DNA of 64,000 bases from Prorocentrum cordatum (GCA_963575745.1 CAUYUJ010021665.1:65001-129000), one strand, 5' to 3'. Shown: positions 31,720 through 43,580, counted from the first letter of the stretch. Made by a program: numbers and translations. The notes: generated by a model from the sequence alone, not told the origin.

Positions 31720-32995
31720 CTAACCGACGCGTGAGAGGCAGGTGGCGGCGGCGACGCTGTGCGGCTTGATGCTCTGTTGCAATGGCGACCTGGCGTCGGC
31801 CGGGATCTGGGCGCGCCCCCGCCACTTGCCAGCAGGGCTCGTCCATCGCGTCGAGAGCGAGGCCCCAGGGCCACTGAATGCGCCCAGACAGCGCGCTAGG
31901 CTGGCGACCTTTTGAAATCCTTCCACGGGGGGTAGGTGTTCTCTAGCGTCGGCTAGATATAGTAGGCGGGCGTCGGCGCTGGCAGCGACCATGCGGGTGC
32001 TGCGATGCATGTTTTGGCCTGGAGATGCAGTTCTGCGAATGGCTGGGCAGCTAGGAGATGTGGGAATAAGATTTTCGCTGTCTCTGAGAGCGGCCAAGAT
32101 GAAGCCCAGGCCGTCGGCGCGCGCGCCGATGGGGCCTCGGCCGATGCGCTCGAGCTCGCACCTGATGGCGCGGGCGATGGGGTCGGACATGAGCGCCCAA
32201 CGCGCGCCGCCCAAGAGGCATCCGCGAGCAGCGCCAGGAGGCGGCGATAAGCAGGGGGCGCCGCGAGCCTCCCAGCTCCAGGAAGGCGATGGGCAACTCG
32301 TAGCAGGCCATCAGCAGCACGATGATGGGGCCGCGGACACCCCAGCGCCCAAGGACCTCCCACAGCCAGTCGTGGAGCAGGCTCGGGAAAGTGGCAGCGG
32401 CGCCCATGCTCGCGAAGCACGACATGGGCGACTCCGCGCCATCGGCGATGCCGAGCTTGCGCGCGACGGAGTCGACGAGGACACTGTTTTGTTTCAGGAG
32501 CTGCCTGGCGTTGACGAGGCCCTGTTGCTCTTCGGTCGTTCTGACAGCGACGCGGTGCAATTTGCGGTGCGTCGCGGAGGCGATCAGCTTGATGCCACTG
32601 TTCTTCATGGCGAGCGCCCGGAGGCGAACGGGGCTCCGGGCGCATTAGAAGTTACCGAGGGGCTCGTCGCCCTTGGGCAGCATGGCCATCAACGAGTACT
32701 TGATATCGCAAGGAATGGCGCCACCTTCCGCCACGGAGGGTACGGGTTCGCGCGGGGCGTCGGCGCTGCCGGGCGAGCGTAGCCATGCACGATATGGTAG
32801 CCCACAGGGTCCAGGCGCAGAGTCGCCTGCCAGGCGGGCAGCAGCGCGCAGCCCCTGGCTGCCAAGTAGAGGGAGATGCGATGAAGCTCGCGGTGGCAAT
32901 GCGCCGTCGAGACACCGCTTAACGTCAGGGGCGCTGCCTGCCTCGGCGGAGAGGACACGGCCCCAGTGGGACTGACTGGCGCTGTGCATGGCCAT
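31720..32995 (-). pseudogene. Element D-LINE reverse transcriptase relic
   Basis: Frame 32995-32645: QSHWGRVLSAEAG, then SAPGPCGLPYRAW (the S/TAPGPDGxPYxAW motif, Asp to Cys), then LMAMLPKGD (the LxPKG strand). Frame 32608-32051: family pattern R.....NV..D as NARQLLKQNSVLVDS, then FASMGAAATFPSLLHDWLW, motif A (LFDFxxAFPSLxHxW) with its Asp lost. Frame 32214-31720: ARADGLGFILAAL replaces the CADDxG motif C (second Asp to Gly); KWRGRAQIPADARSPLQ is the family's post-palm block. Two catalytic positions are gone, so inactive. Confidence 0.7.
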
Positions 32996-33476
32996 CGGGC
33001 CGGAGACAACATGACAGACCGCGCCTTCGGAGATGCGGACGCATGCAAGAACGAGACGTTTAGCAGAAGACTTCCGCAGTTATCCGAGTGGCCCAGCACG
33101 TCGACAGGGTGGCCTCCGCATGACGCCAAACTGGCGGCTCTGCTCCTGCAACGCAGCTCTAGAGCGCGCAGCCGCATCGAAGCGGCGGCGATCGGCGACG
33201 GCCACGTGGGTCGAGTCGACCTCGCCGGCAAAAACTGCGGAGCTTGTGAGTGCGATCCGGTTGTTGTCCATGCGCATGTGCTTCGTTCCCGCGGAGGTGT
33301 CGGAGGCAAGCATCTGGCGAGCTTCATGTCCTGGTGCCGTACTGATCTGGCGATGCTGCGCAGCGCCGTGACGCGCGCCTCGCAGCAGGCGACGGGGTCG
33401 TCTTCCTTGAGATCGGGCGGCTGGATCGCTACGAGGGCGCTGCGAGCTGTTTGCGCCGTCAATGTCACGACGCGCT

Positions 33477-34447
33477 TCATGCGGAGGAGAGGAGAGTCAC
33501 GTCGACCATGTTCGCGAACCGCTCGAAAAATATTTGGTAACGCTCGGGCTCGAAGGCGCACGCGGGAACGCCCCTCTCGGCAACAGGTCGCTGCGCACAA
33601 GGACGAACGCGAAGGTGTAGAACTTGGCGATCAAAAGCGCGTGCGCCAGCGCATTCCAGTGGGCGGCAGCCCACTGTCAGGTGCGTTTCCAGGTGGGGGC
33701 GTTGAATGCTGATGTGGACATGAAGCAAGGATGGGTTGAGGCCTCGATCGCGTTGGCCGAGCATCGACGCGTGGTGGACTTCGCGGTGACCTCGATCATT
33801 GTCGAAAAGATCTGCTTCGGGAATGCGGATTGGCGCTGGCGCCAGTTGCCCGCGGCGGCGTCGCCAGGGCGCGGCAAACTCTCGGGCGGCAGCTCTGGTA
33901 TTTTGGAGTCGCCAATGATGATGAGGTCGCGCGTGTCAGACTCGAATAATAGGCCAGGCGCCGCTGGGCGGCGTCCCGGGCGGTCTTGAATACACGGCAA
34001 TCACTTGCCGACAGCTCGTAGTTGTGCGCGCGTTGAAGATGATGGCATCGTGCTTCCGCCCCCCATCCAAAATGCGAAGTCCTGCAATGCGTCCGCGGGC
34101 GATGGGCCGAAAGTCGCGGCGAGGTCGCAGGTCAGCAGGTAGTCCGAGCTCGCGCTTGCCGCGCGGGGCGAGGATGGCAACGCCGCCAGCGTTCCCAGAG
34201 CCCCCCCTGCGCCCCGAGTGGAACGCAATGCGCGGCGCGGGTGCGGAGCGGAGTCGGCGAAGGACCGCGCGTCGGCGCAGTTGCCGCAGGTCTCCTGCAG
34301 CGCGACGACGGCGCGCCGCCTCGTACAGGCAGCGGGGCGCCGCGCCTGATGACCCGACGGGTTGACGATCTCCCCGGCGGCGCCTGCGCGTTCCAGGAGA
34401 CGACGTTGAAGCCTTCCAGCTGGGGCTTGGCGAACCACGACGATCAT
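33477..34447 (-). pseudogene. Element D-LINE endonuclease relic
   Basis: Pieces in three frames. AVVALQETCG (about 34310) keeps the QET motif with the catalytic Glu. NAGGVAILAPRGK is the GGVA strand. RQVIAVYSRPPG is the following strand. RDLIIIGDSKIPELPP (about 33930) replaces GDFN with GDSK. A region near 33550 (FDRQVLHLRVRPCAQRP) sits where SDHxP should be but does not keep it. Inactive. Confidence 0.6.
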
Positions 34448-34453
34448 CTTGTG

Positions 34454-35588
34454 TTAAAGCCACTGCGCCGCTGACATTGGGCCCGCGAAGGCGGCGGCGA
34501 GCTCGGCAACGATGGGGTCGCGCTCTTCCGCTGGAATGCCAGGGGGGGCAGCGGCGCCGGACTGGTGAATTTTAGTTGCGGCCCCAGGAGTAGAGCCAGC
34601 GGTGGCCTGCGCAGTGGGCGAGCCTTTTAGTGACAGGCACTCGAGCGCGCGGTGGGTCTTGATCTCGATGTCGGGGTGCTTGGCAGCGATGAGTTTGATG
34701 ATCTGTTTGGACTGAACTTCTTGGTGAACCATTATCGGAGAGTTGCCGGCTGAAGCGTAGAGCGAAACCTGTCCAGACGCACTTGCGATCTGAAGGCGTC
34801 GCAACTCTCGTCCGTATCGAAGAGCCTCATGAAGGGTACTAGCGCGAGAAAGAGCCAGTTGGCCACCCCCCATGATCGTGAAAAAACATTTTTGCCGCAA
34901 GTCCAGTGGCGCTGAGTCGAATCGCGTTGATGTCCGCGTCTGCGGCGGCGAACCATGGGGCGAGCGCGTTCTTGGGGGCCCCCGTGTCGAACACGGTGGG
35001 CGCACCGCGGAATGTAGCTGCGCGAGGGGCTCTGTCCCAGTCGCCCAGAGCATCGACGTCGATGGAAAAACGATGGGCTTCAGCATGGCGAATGGACTTC
35101 CGGAGCTCGTCGACACTGGCTTGCAATGGAGCATTGAAGCGTTCGGTTTTGCCGGCGCGAGACTTACGTTGGGCGGTGTCACGTTCGGCAGATCCCTGTC
35201 TGGCACAGAGGGCTTCTGTGGCGCGGGTACTGGTCGCGATGAGCTCGGCTTGAGCGGCGGCAGATGCTTGTCTTCGTGAGGCTTCGGATGCGGCAGCAGC
35301 TTTATCAACTTGAGCTTGAAGTTGGTATTGTAGCTAGTTGGTTTGGTAGGCGGAGGCGGTCAAGGCGGGTGGCTTTTGCGCGCCGGCCGCCCATGGTTTC
35401 GGACGGAAGTCCTTTGCCAGCACCTTTGTCGCCAAGAACTGCCCCGCCAGTAACTGAGACGTTGGCCGCGCCTCCAACCGACCCCCCAGGCGCCCCCACT
35501 CTGCAACCTCGCCCTCGAGAGAGGTGGCCCGCGCCAGCCGCAGCAGAACGCGCGCGATATGGAGGCTGACCGCAGGCGACGGCGGCAA
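34454..35588 (-). pseudogene. Element D-LINE ORF1 relic
   Basis: Read from several frames. The 5' part (35588-35334) contains LARATSLEGEVAEWGRLGGR. The frame at 35290-34839 gives SRRQASAAAQAELIATSTRA, an Ala/Glu/Arg coiled-coil-like stretch, then LQASVDELRKSIRHAEAHRF and DALGDWDRAPRAATF. A third frame (to 34454) holds HPDIEIKTHRALECLSLKGS. Coiled coil plus a C-terminal globular part fits a LINE ORF1 protein. Several frameshifts; start undetermined. Confidence 0.5.
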
Positions 35589-35689
35589 CAGTGGACGCGG
35601 AGCTCAGCGCTGCGGGCGCAGCGAGGGCGAGGGCGGGAAAGCGGGGCTCTTGCAGACCCTGGACCCAGGGGCTCCGCACTCTGCCACGG

Positions 35690-36000
35690 CGCGAAATCAT
35701 AATGAGCCAAGAAGGCCACGGAGGGAACGGGGGCGGGAGGGGGGGGAGGAGGAGGTGCAGGAGAGAGGCAGCGCAGGTTGACGACGAGGACGAGGAGTAG
35801 AATGACGACGACGGGGAGGGCGAGGAGGAGCAATGACAAGGGCAATGACAAGGACGAAGCAAAATGGAAGACGAGGGGGAGAAAACGACAACGACGAGGA
35901 GGATGAGGCCAGCGGAGAGGAGCACGACGACGACGAGGACGACGATGATCGAGAGGACATGGACAAGGACGAAGCAGACGAGTCATATCGGAGGCGGGGG
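35690..36000. repeat. GAC/GAG compound microsatellite
   Basis: GGGGGGAGGAGGAGG-type purine sequence grading into GACGACGAGGACGACG units. Acidic frames on the plus strand are repeat artefacts. Confidence 0.8.
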
Positions 36001-37180
36001 GGGTCACTGAGGAGGTCCCAGGGGCCCGCCGGATCCCCAGCGCGGCTGAGACATGCCCGAAAAAAAACCGATGCTTGAGACTCCTCGACCTCGTCCTGAC
36101 GAGCTGCCCCTATTCCTCCTCCCCCTTGCCCCCCTCGCCCCCTAGCCCCCACCCCTCTCGAACTGTTGATCCCCATCGTCGCCCCTCCCCTTCCGCCCCC
36201 GCAACCGCAGCCCATAAATGACACCTTGTCGCGCCGCCAAACGCGCCGCAGGCGCTTCGCTCCAGACTTCCCCGCGCCTCGCACCCCCGACGAATCTAAT
36301 GCGCGACGGCTGCGCGGATGGGCGGGCCAGTCGCCGCCAAGCAGTACCTCTCATTGAAGCCGCGCTCATTGGTCGGGGGACTTAGCAGCCGCGGCGCGCG
36401 TGGATGGCAGCTCCTCTTCAAATTCTGGCGCTGGCTCGCGATGTCCCCGACGGGACTTTCTGCCCGAGACTCGCGCGCGCGCGGCGGGCGCGCGGGCGGA
36501 GAGCAGCCCCTTTGTTAACGCGCAGCTCTCGCTCGCGAAACGCGCCCCGTGATCGGATCGATCAACGCGCGCATGGGCTAGAAAGATGGAGGCGCATCGC
36601 GCGCCTCAGCCGGGGCCCGCCGACGCGGCGGGCCAGCGAGACGTCGACCGATGCGGCGCCGAGACCATCGAGCCCCCCCGCGGAATAATCATCTCTCATG
36701 CTCGCATGCTCGCCGACGCCTCATCCGCGGCCACCCTGGCCCAACGCGGCGCTTTCGCGCGCAAAGTTCCCGAGTGCATTCGAGACGCTTGCGTTCGAAA
36801 AGGTTCGATGCCCCGTGCTGGGCCGTTCTGGCGCACCGACTGCGCGTTCGACGCGTCTGATATTAATGGGGCATCCCAGGAGACAAGCGGAAGTGCTTCG
36901 ATTCGCGGAAGGGACCAGTGGGAGCCCAATCGTCGGGGCCTCGCTTCGCCCGCCCGGCGCGGTAAAAGCGGCGAGGCCAAGGCGATGGTAGAAGGGTTCG
37001 CCCAATCATCTGTCCAACGACGACTGGGAACCGATGCGGCGAATCCAACTGCGGGCTCGACTGACGCCCCGACTGCGCGCGCCGAGCGCCGTGGCCAGAC
37101 TTCCCCTGGGCGCGGCAGCGGACCCAGGCATCCCAGAATGCGCTCGAGGAACGGCGCGGGCATCAGCGGCAAGGCCGGGG
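36001..37180. other. No gene recognised
   Basis: GC-rich, CpG-rich sequence. The long Arg/Ala/Pro frames on both strands (36586-37575 plus, 36696-37172 minus) have no identifiable domain. Confidence 0.45.
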
Positions 37181-37183
37181 TGA

Positions 37184-37858
37184 GTGGGCAGGCTGGCCTC
37201 GGCGGGGGCGCTTCTCAGGAGTCGGGCTGGAACGATTTGCAAAGGCAAACGCCGGAATCCCACTGGGACGGATTGCGCGCGCCGCCGCGCATCCACTTGG
37301 AGGCAGCGCGGCAAACCCACCCATGCACGTCGCTGGCGCAGCCGTGCATTGTTCCTGGCGCGGCACGGAATGGCGCGACGAAGCCTTCGCCCAGCTGCAG
37401 CGCCGGACGAGACTCTGGCAGCAGACAGGGGCGCGCAGGCAGCGCAGCTGCAGGCGCAGCCGCTACAGGCGCAGCCGCAACAGGCGCAGCCGCAGCAAGC
37501 ACAGCCGCCGCAAGCGTAGCCGCAGGAAGCGCAGCAGCAAGAGGAAAAGCAAGTGCGGCAACATCCGCAAGATGATGATAGCCGCAATCAAGCTAACAGC
37601 AGCAGCAACTCCTACAAACGGAAACCGCCCACCAGCCCCACCAGCTGCGACGCCGGCAGAGGCGCCCTGCCCTGCTCAGACGCACAGGCGCAGAGAAATA
37701 ATGCGCTCTCCCAGGGATTGATCCGCTTCCATTCTGCGCGGCCGAAGGGCGAGTGCGACGGCGACCGGGATCGCCGCAGCGAGCTCGGCCACGGGGCAGC
37801 CGAACCTACGCGGGGAGCAGTCAGAGAGCCCGAGCTCAACGAGCAACCGGGGGACTGA
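37184..37858 (+). pseudogene. Gln/Pro-rich open frame with one in-frame stop
   Basis: Frame open from 37184 to 37516, TAG at 37517-37519, then open in the same phase to TGA at 37856-37858. Around the stop it carries a 15-bp tandem repeat encoding QAQPQ units (37438-37520), then QEAQQQEEKQVRQHPQDDDS and NQANSSSNSYKRKPPTSP. I do not recognise a family. The shared phase on both sides of the stop favours a once-longer frame, but low-complexity sequence can mimic this. Confidence 0.35.
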
Positions 37859-38400
37859 TGCCAGCAGGTCACCAAGGAACTCGAGCCCCGGGAGCACCGC
37901 AAGGAACCCTTCGCGGGGAACAGGCGCCAGGCTCCGCTAGCAATGGCAGCTGCAGGCGCGCGTCTATAGGTCAAGGGCGCGGGAAGCAGAGGGGGCTGCC
38001 GCGCAAAAAGTCACCTGCGCGCGCTCATGGCGACCGACCGCTCGAGGCTGCAGTAACAGAGGCGACGGCAGTCGCCGCGGCCGAGAGGGGCACGAAAGCC
38101 CCGCGGTCCCATGCGTCAGACGACCCAGCAGCCTCACCGACGCGGCGCCAGGAGGATGGGCGCGCGGCATGGGGCGCGAGCGCGCGCGTAGAACAGAGCT
38201 CAGCTTCACGAGCTGGACAAGAGGCTCGCCTGTGCATCCGCTCGAGCCCATTGCCATGGGCTGCATTAGTGCTGTGCTGAGAGTGGTGCGCGGCGGCGTC
38301 GCCGCACGATGCGCCGCAAAATCATCGTCGACCATGCGCGCGGCACTGGCATCGCCATCTGCAATAAGATCGTTGGCCTGCGCACATGCACCATGCACTT
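37859..38400. other. No gene recognised
   Basis: GC-rich sequence with short frames on both strands and no recognisable domain, RNA or repeat. Confidence 0.4.
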
Positions 38401-40720
38401 GGCGACCCAAACGCATCAGTCCAGTGCTTATGTAGCCAGAAACGGGCCACATCAATGCACGTGGCTACTGTGCCGGCTCATGCACCAAACAACTATGTTA
38501 GTTAGCTCCATATACCCAAAAAGTCCTGTACAGACGTAGGTGTTTTCAAGCAAACTGCCAATACAATTGCATACCTGTAGTCGGTAACTCTTATGCACTG
38601 GTCTTCTACTCTACCGATATGAAGATACATGCATGTGTGATAACTCATACAACTCCACGTGGCAACTGTTCGCAGCTCTCAAAGGTCCCCCACGCGGCGT
38701 CAACCACCAACTGCCGAAGGCGGGCGTAAAACGACTTGCACAATCGCGGACCTCTGCGCTGGGCCAAGACCTTTCTACGTCGTTCGCAATGCAGACTTGC
38801 AACACCGAAGAAACTGCTCACGTTGTCAAGAGAGACGTCCATGACCTTGCCAATCGGCAACCCCTGTGCGGGAGCCTGGTTGATAAGTCAAGGTCGCTAA
38901 TGCTGACGGGGGGCCACATGTGCGCCCATGAGCGTGGCTTCATGTGATGTGCGCGCATTAGAAACCATGGTTCCCGGTATGCCACGTGGCTTTCCTGCCC
39001 AACGCAAGTGGCGATATTTGTATCTATTATAACATGAAGCGCGCCCTGGTAACGCATCTCGTCTGGATATGGCAAGGGCCACCAACTCCATATTCTGGGG
39101 TCTTACCCCATTGCCTGAGTGGTGTCGGGCAAGGCATATATCGAGCCTACAACTCGGCCGCGTAGTAGCCAGGAAGATGAGACGCATCACGAGAAAAAGC
39201 CCGCCGTCGTTTGTAAGAGATGTTGGGAGTGGATTGGTCCCCTGCTGGCCCAACTGTCCAACTATCGGGCAGCATCGTGAACGACAAAGGCCTTAACTAT
39301 AGGCATGGGTCCACCATGGCTGACGGAAAGGCAGAACATCAAACGATTGGCGAAATGTGGGCACCTGGGCTTCGAATGTGCCTCAGCCGCCCGAACCGCG
39401 TCCAAACAAATAGAAGCACGAAGCTACACAGTCGATATGTTCGCTTCTCCGAACCAACCGTGGCCAAGCTTGGTCGTATCCATGGCCGACCGATGGGCCA
39501 GAAAATGCACGGTGAGCCAAGCAGTATTTGCCAGATTGCACGCGGCATCTCGTTCAAGAGCTGCGCCGTCCCCGCCAACCCGTGTGCGGATGCGCGGGTT
39601 ATCCCAGCAAGAAGGTACACCGACTGGTCCCACTACATTTTTGCATTTGGTGAGATTTTTCCCACAGTCAACCAACAGGGTAAGTTACGTCATCGTCCAG
39701 TTTGGCGCTAATATATCCCAACTGGGCGGCACCCAAAATGCATCTGCCCCGTCACATCCTAAAAGCATTCAAGAGCAACTGGCGTGTAACCCCGCAACCC
39801 CAAACAAAGCCGACCCCCACCACCACCAACCCTCCCTCACCTTATGCCCCATCCTCTTCCTCATTATTATTCATCGAAGCCCTTTTCTCCTCAGTGTCCT
39901 CCCCCTGTTGTCGTCTCATTGTTTTCCTCCTTCTCCCCTATTCTCGTCTCCTCATGGTACCATGTACTTCGCCGGGTTGCCTCCCATCCATGAACACATC
40001 TCAAACATTTGCGTTGCATATAAGGGTTGGTCGCATTGCTCGTCGCTTTTTGCAGCGGGCAACTGTTTGTTTAGGGATATCCGCTTCGTGTTATTTAGCT
40101 GATGCTACCAAACCCGATTGTTTCTCGCACGTGCGCATCCAAGGCAAACCATTGCGACGCAAGCTCACAATGCTCGGTGTTACGAAAATCTGTTTGCAAC
40201 GCGCCACTTTTGGATGAGTACCCATTGCAGAGGGGTCCGCCGTCACCTGGCATTGCGGGGGTATGATGGTCGGCAGGTTTCCAGGCATCGTCGGCGTACA
40301 CGGAAATGGAAGATTGTCGGCCCTGTTTACCATTTAGAAAGGTTGGGGTCTGACGTGTTTGCGGTTGCTGGTGCCAAGAAAAATCAATGTCGAGTGGTGG
40401 CTCGTGGTTCGTGATGCCCTGGCACACGTCGCATTTGACGACAGCATCACGGTGCTAATGCCATAATAGATGGGTTCATCGACAACTTGCCCAACACGCG
40501 GGAATATTCCAGACCTTTTCATCAGTAGACTGCGAAACCAATTACAATCAGCTGCGTCGACGAACTTACATATTATTGGAACATGGTCAGATGAAACACG
40601 ATTGATGTATACTGGCTTATGTTACGAACGCCGGTGTACACTTGGCTGTGCGACGTTTAACACGCCTTGCAAAACTTCTACCGGGTGGTACTAGGGTGCT
40701 ATAGATTGCAGATAATTTAC
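38400..40720. other. Lower-GC island, no gene recognised
   Basis: About 2.3 kb with visibly more A/T than either side and few simple repeats. Open frames are short (under 270 codons) with normal amino-acid variety but no motif I can identify. It ends where a family S copy starts at 40733. It may be an insertion of different origin or unexpanded ancestral intergenic DNA. Confidence 0.5.
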
Positions 40721-40732
40721 CTGCTCGATGAA

Positions 40733-40862
40733 AACCCAATCTTTCTGCTACATTTTTCGAGCCGGATCGATATGTGATGGTCCCGGGGCCCGAAAACCGG
40801 CGAAAACGCCTGGTGTGGAAACACTGCAGCGCCTTGGTCTGAGGGTTCCCGCTTGCTTCATG
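40733..40862 (+). repeat. Dispersed repeat family S, copy 4
   Basis: CCCAATCTTTCTGCTACATT, then GAGCCGGATCGATATGTGAT, GGTCCCGGGGCCCGAAAACC. Matches copies at 11.8-12.9 kb; here without a CGT array. Confidence 0.6.
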
Positions 40863-41027
40863 GCGATCTTCACCCGATCTCGTCCTCCAGGCGCCCAGCC
40901 GGCACCCCTCCGAGCAGCGCCACGAGCCGGTGCAGCGGCAAGAGCGCCTCGTCGGCCGCCGTCGACGGACAGGGCGATGGCGAGTGGGGGGCGGAAGGGG
41001 TCCAAACATGCTCGCGTCATAAAAATT

Positions 41028-41155
41028 AAGAATCATGGCAGGCGATTTGTTTGGCCAACTTCGGCCTCTGGGAACCCTCGCCTGGCCCGGAGCCAATCAA
41101 AACAGGAACCGGGATGAAAAACTGGCACTCGGAGCAAGGTCGGGATTTCTGGCGA
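41028..41155. repeat. Dispersed repeat family U, copy 2
   Basis: GGCGATTTGTTTGGCCAACT, CGGCCTCTGGGAACCCTCGC, GGGATGAAAAACTGGCACTC and GGTCGGGATTTCTGGCG, in the same order as at 3270-3410 and partly at 46470-46580. Confidence 0.55.
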
Positions 41156-41444
41156 GGGCGGGAGGGGGGCTGAGGGGAAGAGAATGTTGTAGGCAACTCC
41201 TGGGTGGTATTCACAAAACAATTGAAATCTATGGGGCCACTGAACTGAGTCGGGCGAGCCCAAATGAAACCCAATATTGAGCCTGACTAAGCGAGGTTGA
41301 ACGGAGCTAAACAGGACCATGCCAGACTAGGCATGTTTCCGACTACGGATCTACCAGCGAGGATGCTGAATCAACCCGCCCAGGGGTTGCATCCTAAGTA
41401 AGGGAGAGGGCTCGGAGGATACAACAGACGGCACAAACACAATC

Positions 41445-41560
41445 TGTCGGAGCTCCGCGCGAGTCTGCCTTAGTGGGTCGGTGCGCGACGATTCCAAGCC
41501 AGGCCTGCGGCGCTGCGCCTGGCACGCCAGGGGGAGGGAAGGCCCCAGCGCCGACCCAGA
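41445..41560. repeat. Dispersed repeat family T, copy 1
   Basis: CGGAGCTCCGCGCGAG, then GCGGCGCTGCGCCTGGCACG and CCAGGGGGAGGG. Diverged member of the palindromic-core family. Confidence 0.45.
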
Positions 41561-41619
41561 GAAGCCAGCACGGACGTCCGAGAGTTAATTATGATGTTTC
41601 TGTTGCCTCTCTGGGGGAG

Positions 41620-41760
41620 GGAGAGGAGGAGGAGTCGGAGGAAGAGGATGAGAAGAACTTATTGTCATGGGCTAGATCGGAGGAGGAGGAGGAGGAGGAG
41701 GAGGTGGAGGTGAATGAGGAGGAGGAGGCAAGGAGGCAAGGAGGAAGAGTAGGAGGCGGA
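41620..41760. repeat. GAG/GGA trinucleotide array
   Basis: Purine-rich GAG units with interruptions, purest at 41680-41710. Poly-Glu on the plus strand is a repeat artefact. Confidence 0.85.
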
Positions 41761-41769
41761 GGAGAAGGA

Positions 41770-42390
41770 CGCCGACGACGACGACGACGACGGCGGCGAC
41801 AACGACAGCGACAACGACGAAACAACGACGACGAATAAGACGACGACGACGATGGCGACGCCGACGCCATCGGCAACGACGCCGACAACGACGAGACGAC
41901 AACGAGACGACGCCGAAAACGACGACGAACTAGGGGGACAAAAAGGTAGTTATCGTTATCACGGGGTGTGCTCTGACCAGGATTCCGAAGCGAATCCAGC
42001 CGTGGCGACGAGGGGAAGGTAGAGGTATCGGTATCTCTTCCTTCTCCGAGAGGACCACGACGACGGCGACGACGACGACGATGACGCCGACGATGGCGAC
42101 GCCGATGCCAACGACAACGACGCCGACGCCGACAACGACAAGACGACGACGCGACGACGACGAACTGGGGGGACAAAAAGGTACTGATACCACGGGGTGT
42201 GCTCTGAGCAGATTTCCGAGGCGAATCCAGCCGTGGCGACGAGGGAAAAGGTAGCGATATCGGTACCTCTTCCTCCCCTGAAGGACGACTACGACCGCGA
42301 CGGCGACGACAACGACGACGACGCCAACGACGACGACGACGACAGCGACGACAACGACGACGACGCCGACGACTTCGACGACGACGACGA
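41770..42390. repeat. GAC arrays with two embedded family R copies (about 235-bp composite unit)
   Basis: GACGACGAC arrays at 41773-41935, 42055-42165 and 42285-42390 alternate with family R at 41938-42045 and 42175-42275. The junction ACGAACTRGGGGGACAAAAA recurs at about 41926 and 42161, giving a composite period near 235 bp. Confidence 0.8.
42175..42275. repeat. Dispersed repeat family R, best copy, with terminal inverted repeats
   Basis: Left end AAAAAGGTACTGATACC (42175-42191); right end GATATCGGTACCTCTT (42256-42271), 13 of 16 bases complementary in inverted order. Core GGCGAATCCAGCCGTGGCGA. About 100 bp, non-coding, so MITE-like. A sister copy lies at 41938-42045. Confidence 0.7.
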
Positions 42391-42434
42391 GGGCGCCGGG
42401 CTGTCGCTCACGGCCATGTACAGAGGAGCGACAC

Positions 42435-42745
42435 AAACATCAACATATATTATCAGAGGTCCGCCTGGATTTCTTGGATCGGCGCTGGGCCGCCGCGCGA
42501 GCCGACAAGCGCCGACACGCGCCCACCCACGCTTAGAGGCCACTCGTGTATTCCAAAAGCCCAGATAGCAATGCAATTGAAACCCGCACACCCCGCGGAG
42601 CCGCGCTTGCACGTCCCTCCCCTTGCGGCGCCTCCAGCGCCGCCCCTGGCGCTCTCTGCTCGCTTGAGCGGGGGGCCCGTGTGTGGGCCCAGCGCTGATC
42701 CAAGAAAACTGCGCGGTCCTCAGAAGAATTACGTTTACGGCAGGT
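42435..42745. repeat. Dispersed repeat family T, two copies
   Basis: One degenerate copy at 42455-42500 (GGATTTCTTGGATCGGCGCT). A fuller copy, opposite orientation to 46.2 kb, at 42590-42745 with GCGGCGCCTCCAGCGCCGCC and GGGCCCAGCGCTGATCCAAG. Confidence 0.6.
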
Positions 42746-43580
42746 TCGCGTCGTGCCCACCCTAGCGTTCAACATAGACCGATTCTGGATTGCAGGCGGC
42801 GATCAACGTTGAACGCCGGCGGCGGGGTCGCCGCTGGTCGACACGACGCGAAGCTACCGTGGCGACACTCAAGCCTTACTCCCACCAACCATCGGACCTC
42901 CTGCATCGATAGGAGGCAGGGGTAAGAGCCAGACTTCGCCAGGTGTTCGACGAATTCTGAATCCTACCCCCGCCGCGTATCGACTTGCCTGCATCGTGGA
43001 TCGGCGAGGGTAGGGTTTGAACTTCCTCGCCGATAACTATGTTGATGCCGTTCTGTTGCTCCTCTTATATACGCGCGCAGCACGCGCTCGGGGCCCAGGC
43101 CTGGAGGGGAAGAAGGAAACAAGGGGGCCATTCAGAAGACTGCACGCAGAATTGTCGTAGCGATATTGGTCACACTCTGCGGCAACACATGAGAGCCTCA
43201 CATACCATCTTCTTGGCTCTTGCGAATCGACGTTCGTCGACGCTGATGAACGCTAAATCGACGACAATCGGCGCCAATCGACGCTAAATCGGAGCTATCC
43301 CATGGATTACTAGACTCTGGTCGACGATAACGTACTCCAAAGACTGAGTTGCAATTGTACACGCGGCTCCCACTCCCTGCTAATGAAATCACCGTCCATC
43401 TTGGTCGACGTCTAATCGTGGATCATCCTCGCGAATCGGTGACGGCTGGCATGGACCATGACCAAGATCGGCTTCGACAAGATCCCTTGACATCTTGTTC
43501 ATGGTCAGCGTTTTGAGGCGGCGAGGGAGTCTCAGCTCGTTGGATCCCGGGAAATGCCGTCAAAATGACAGGGATGAAAG
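42746..43580. other. No gene recognised
   Basis: Mixed sequence. AATCGACG/GTCGACG-type words near 43225-43290 resemble the satellite at 49.7 kb but form no array. Confidence 0.4.

Larger units (their letters stand above)
31360..35590 (-). mobile_element. LINE-type retrotransposon relic, element D-LINE
   Basis: A third LINE lineage, minus strand: ORF1 coiled-coil region (35.6-34.5 kb), endonuclease (34.45-33.5), connection (33.5-33.0), RT of the APGP type (33.0-31.7) and post-RT region (31.7-31.36). Every domain is recognisable but the reading frame changes at least six times, more decayed than element C. No RNase H or zinc knuckle was found. Boundaries are approximate. Confidence 0.7.
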
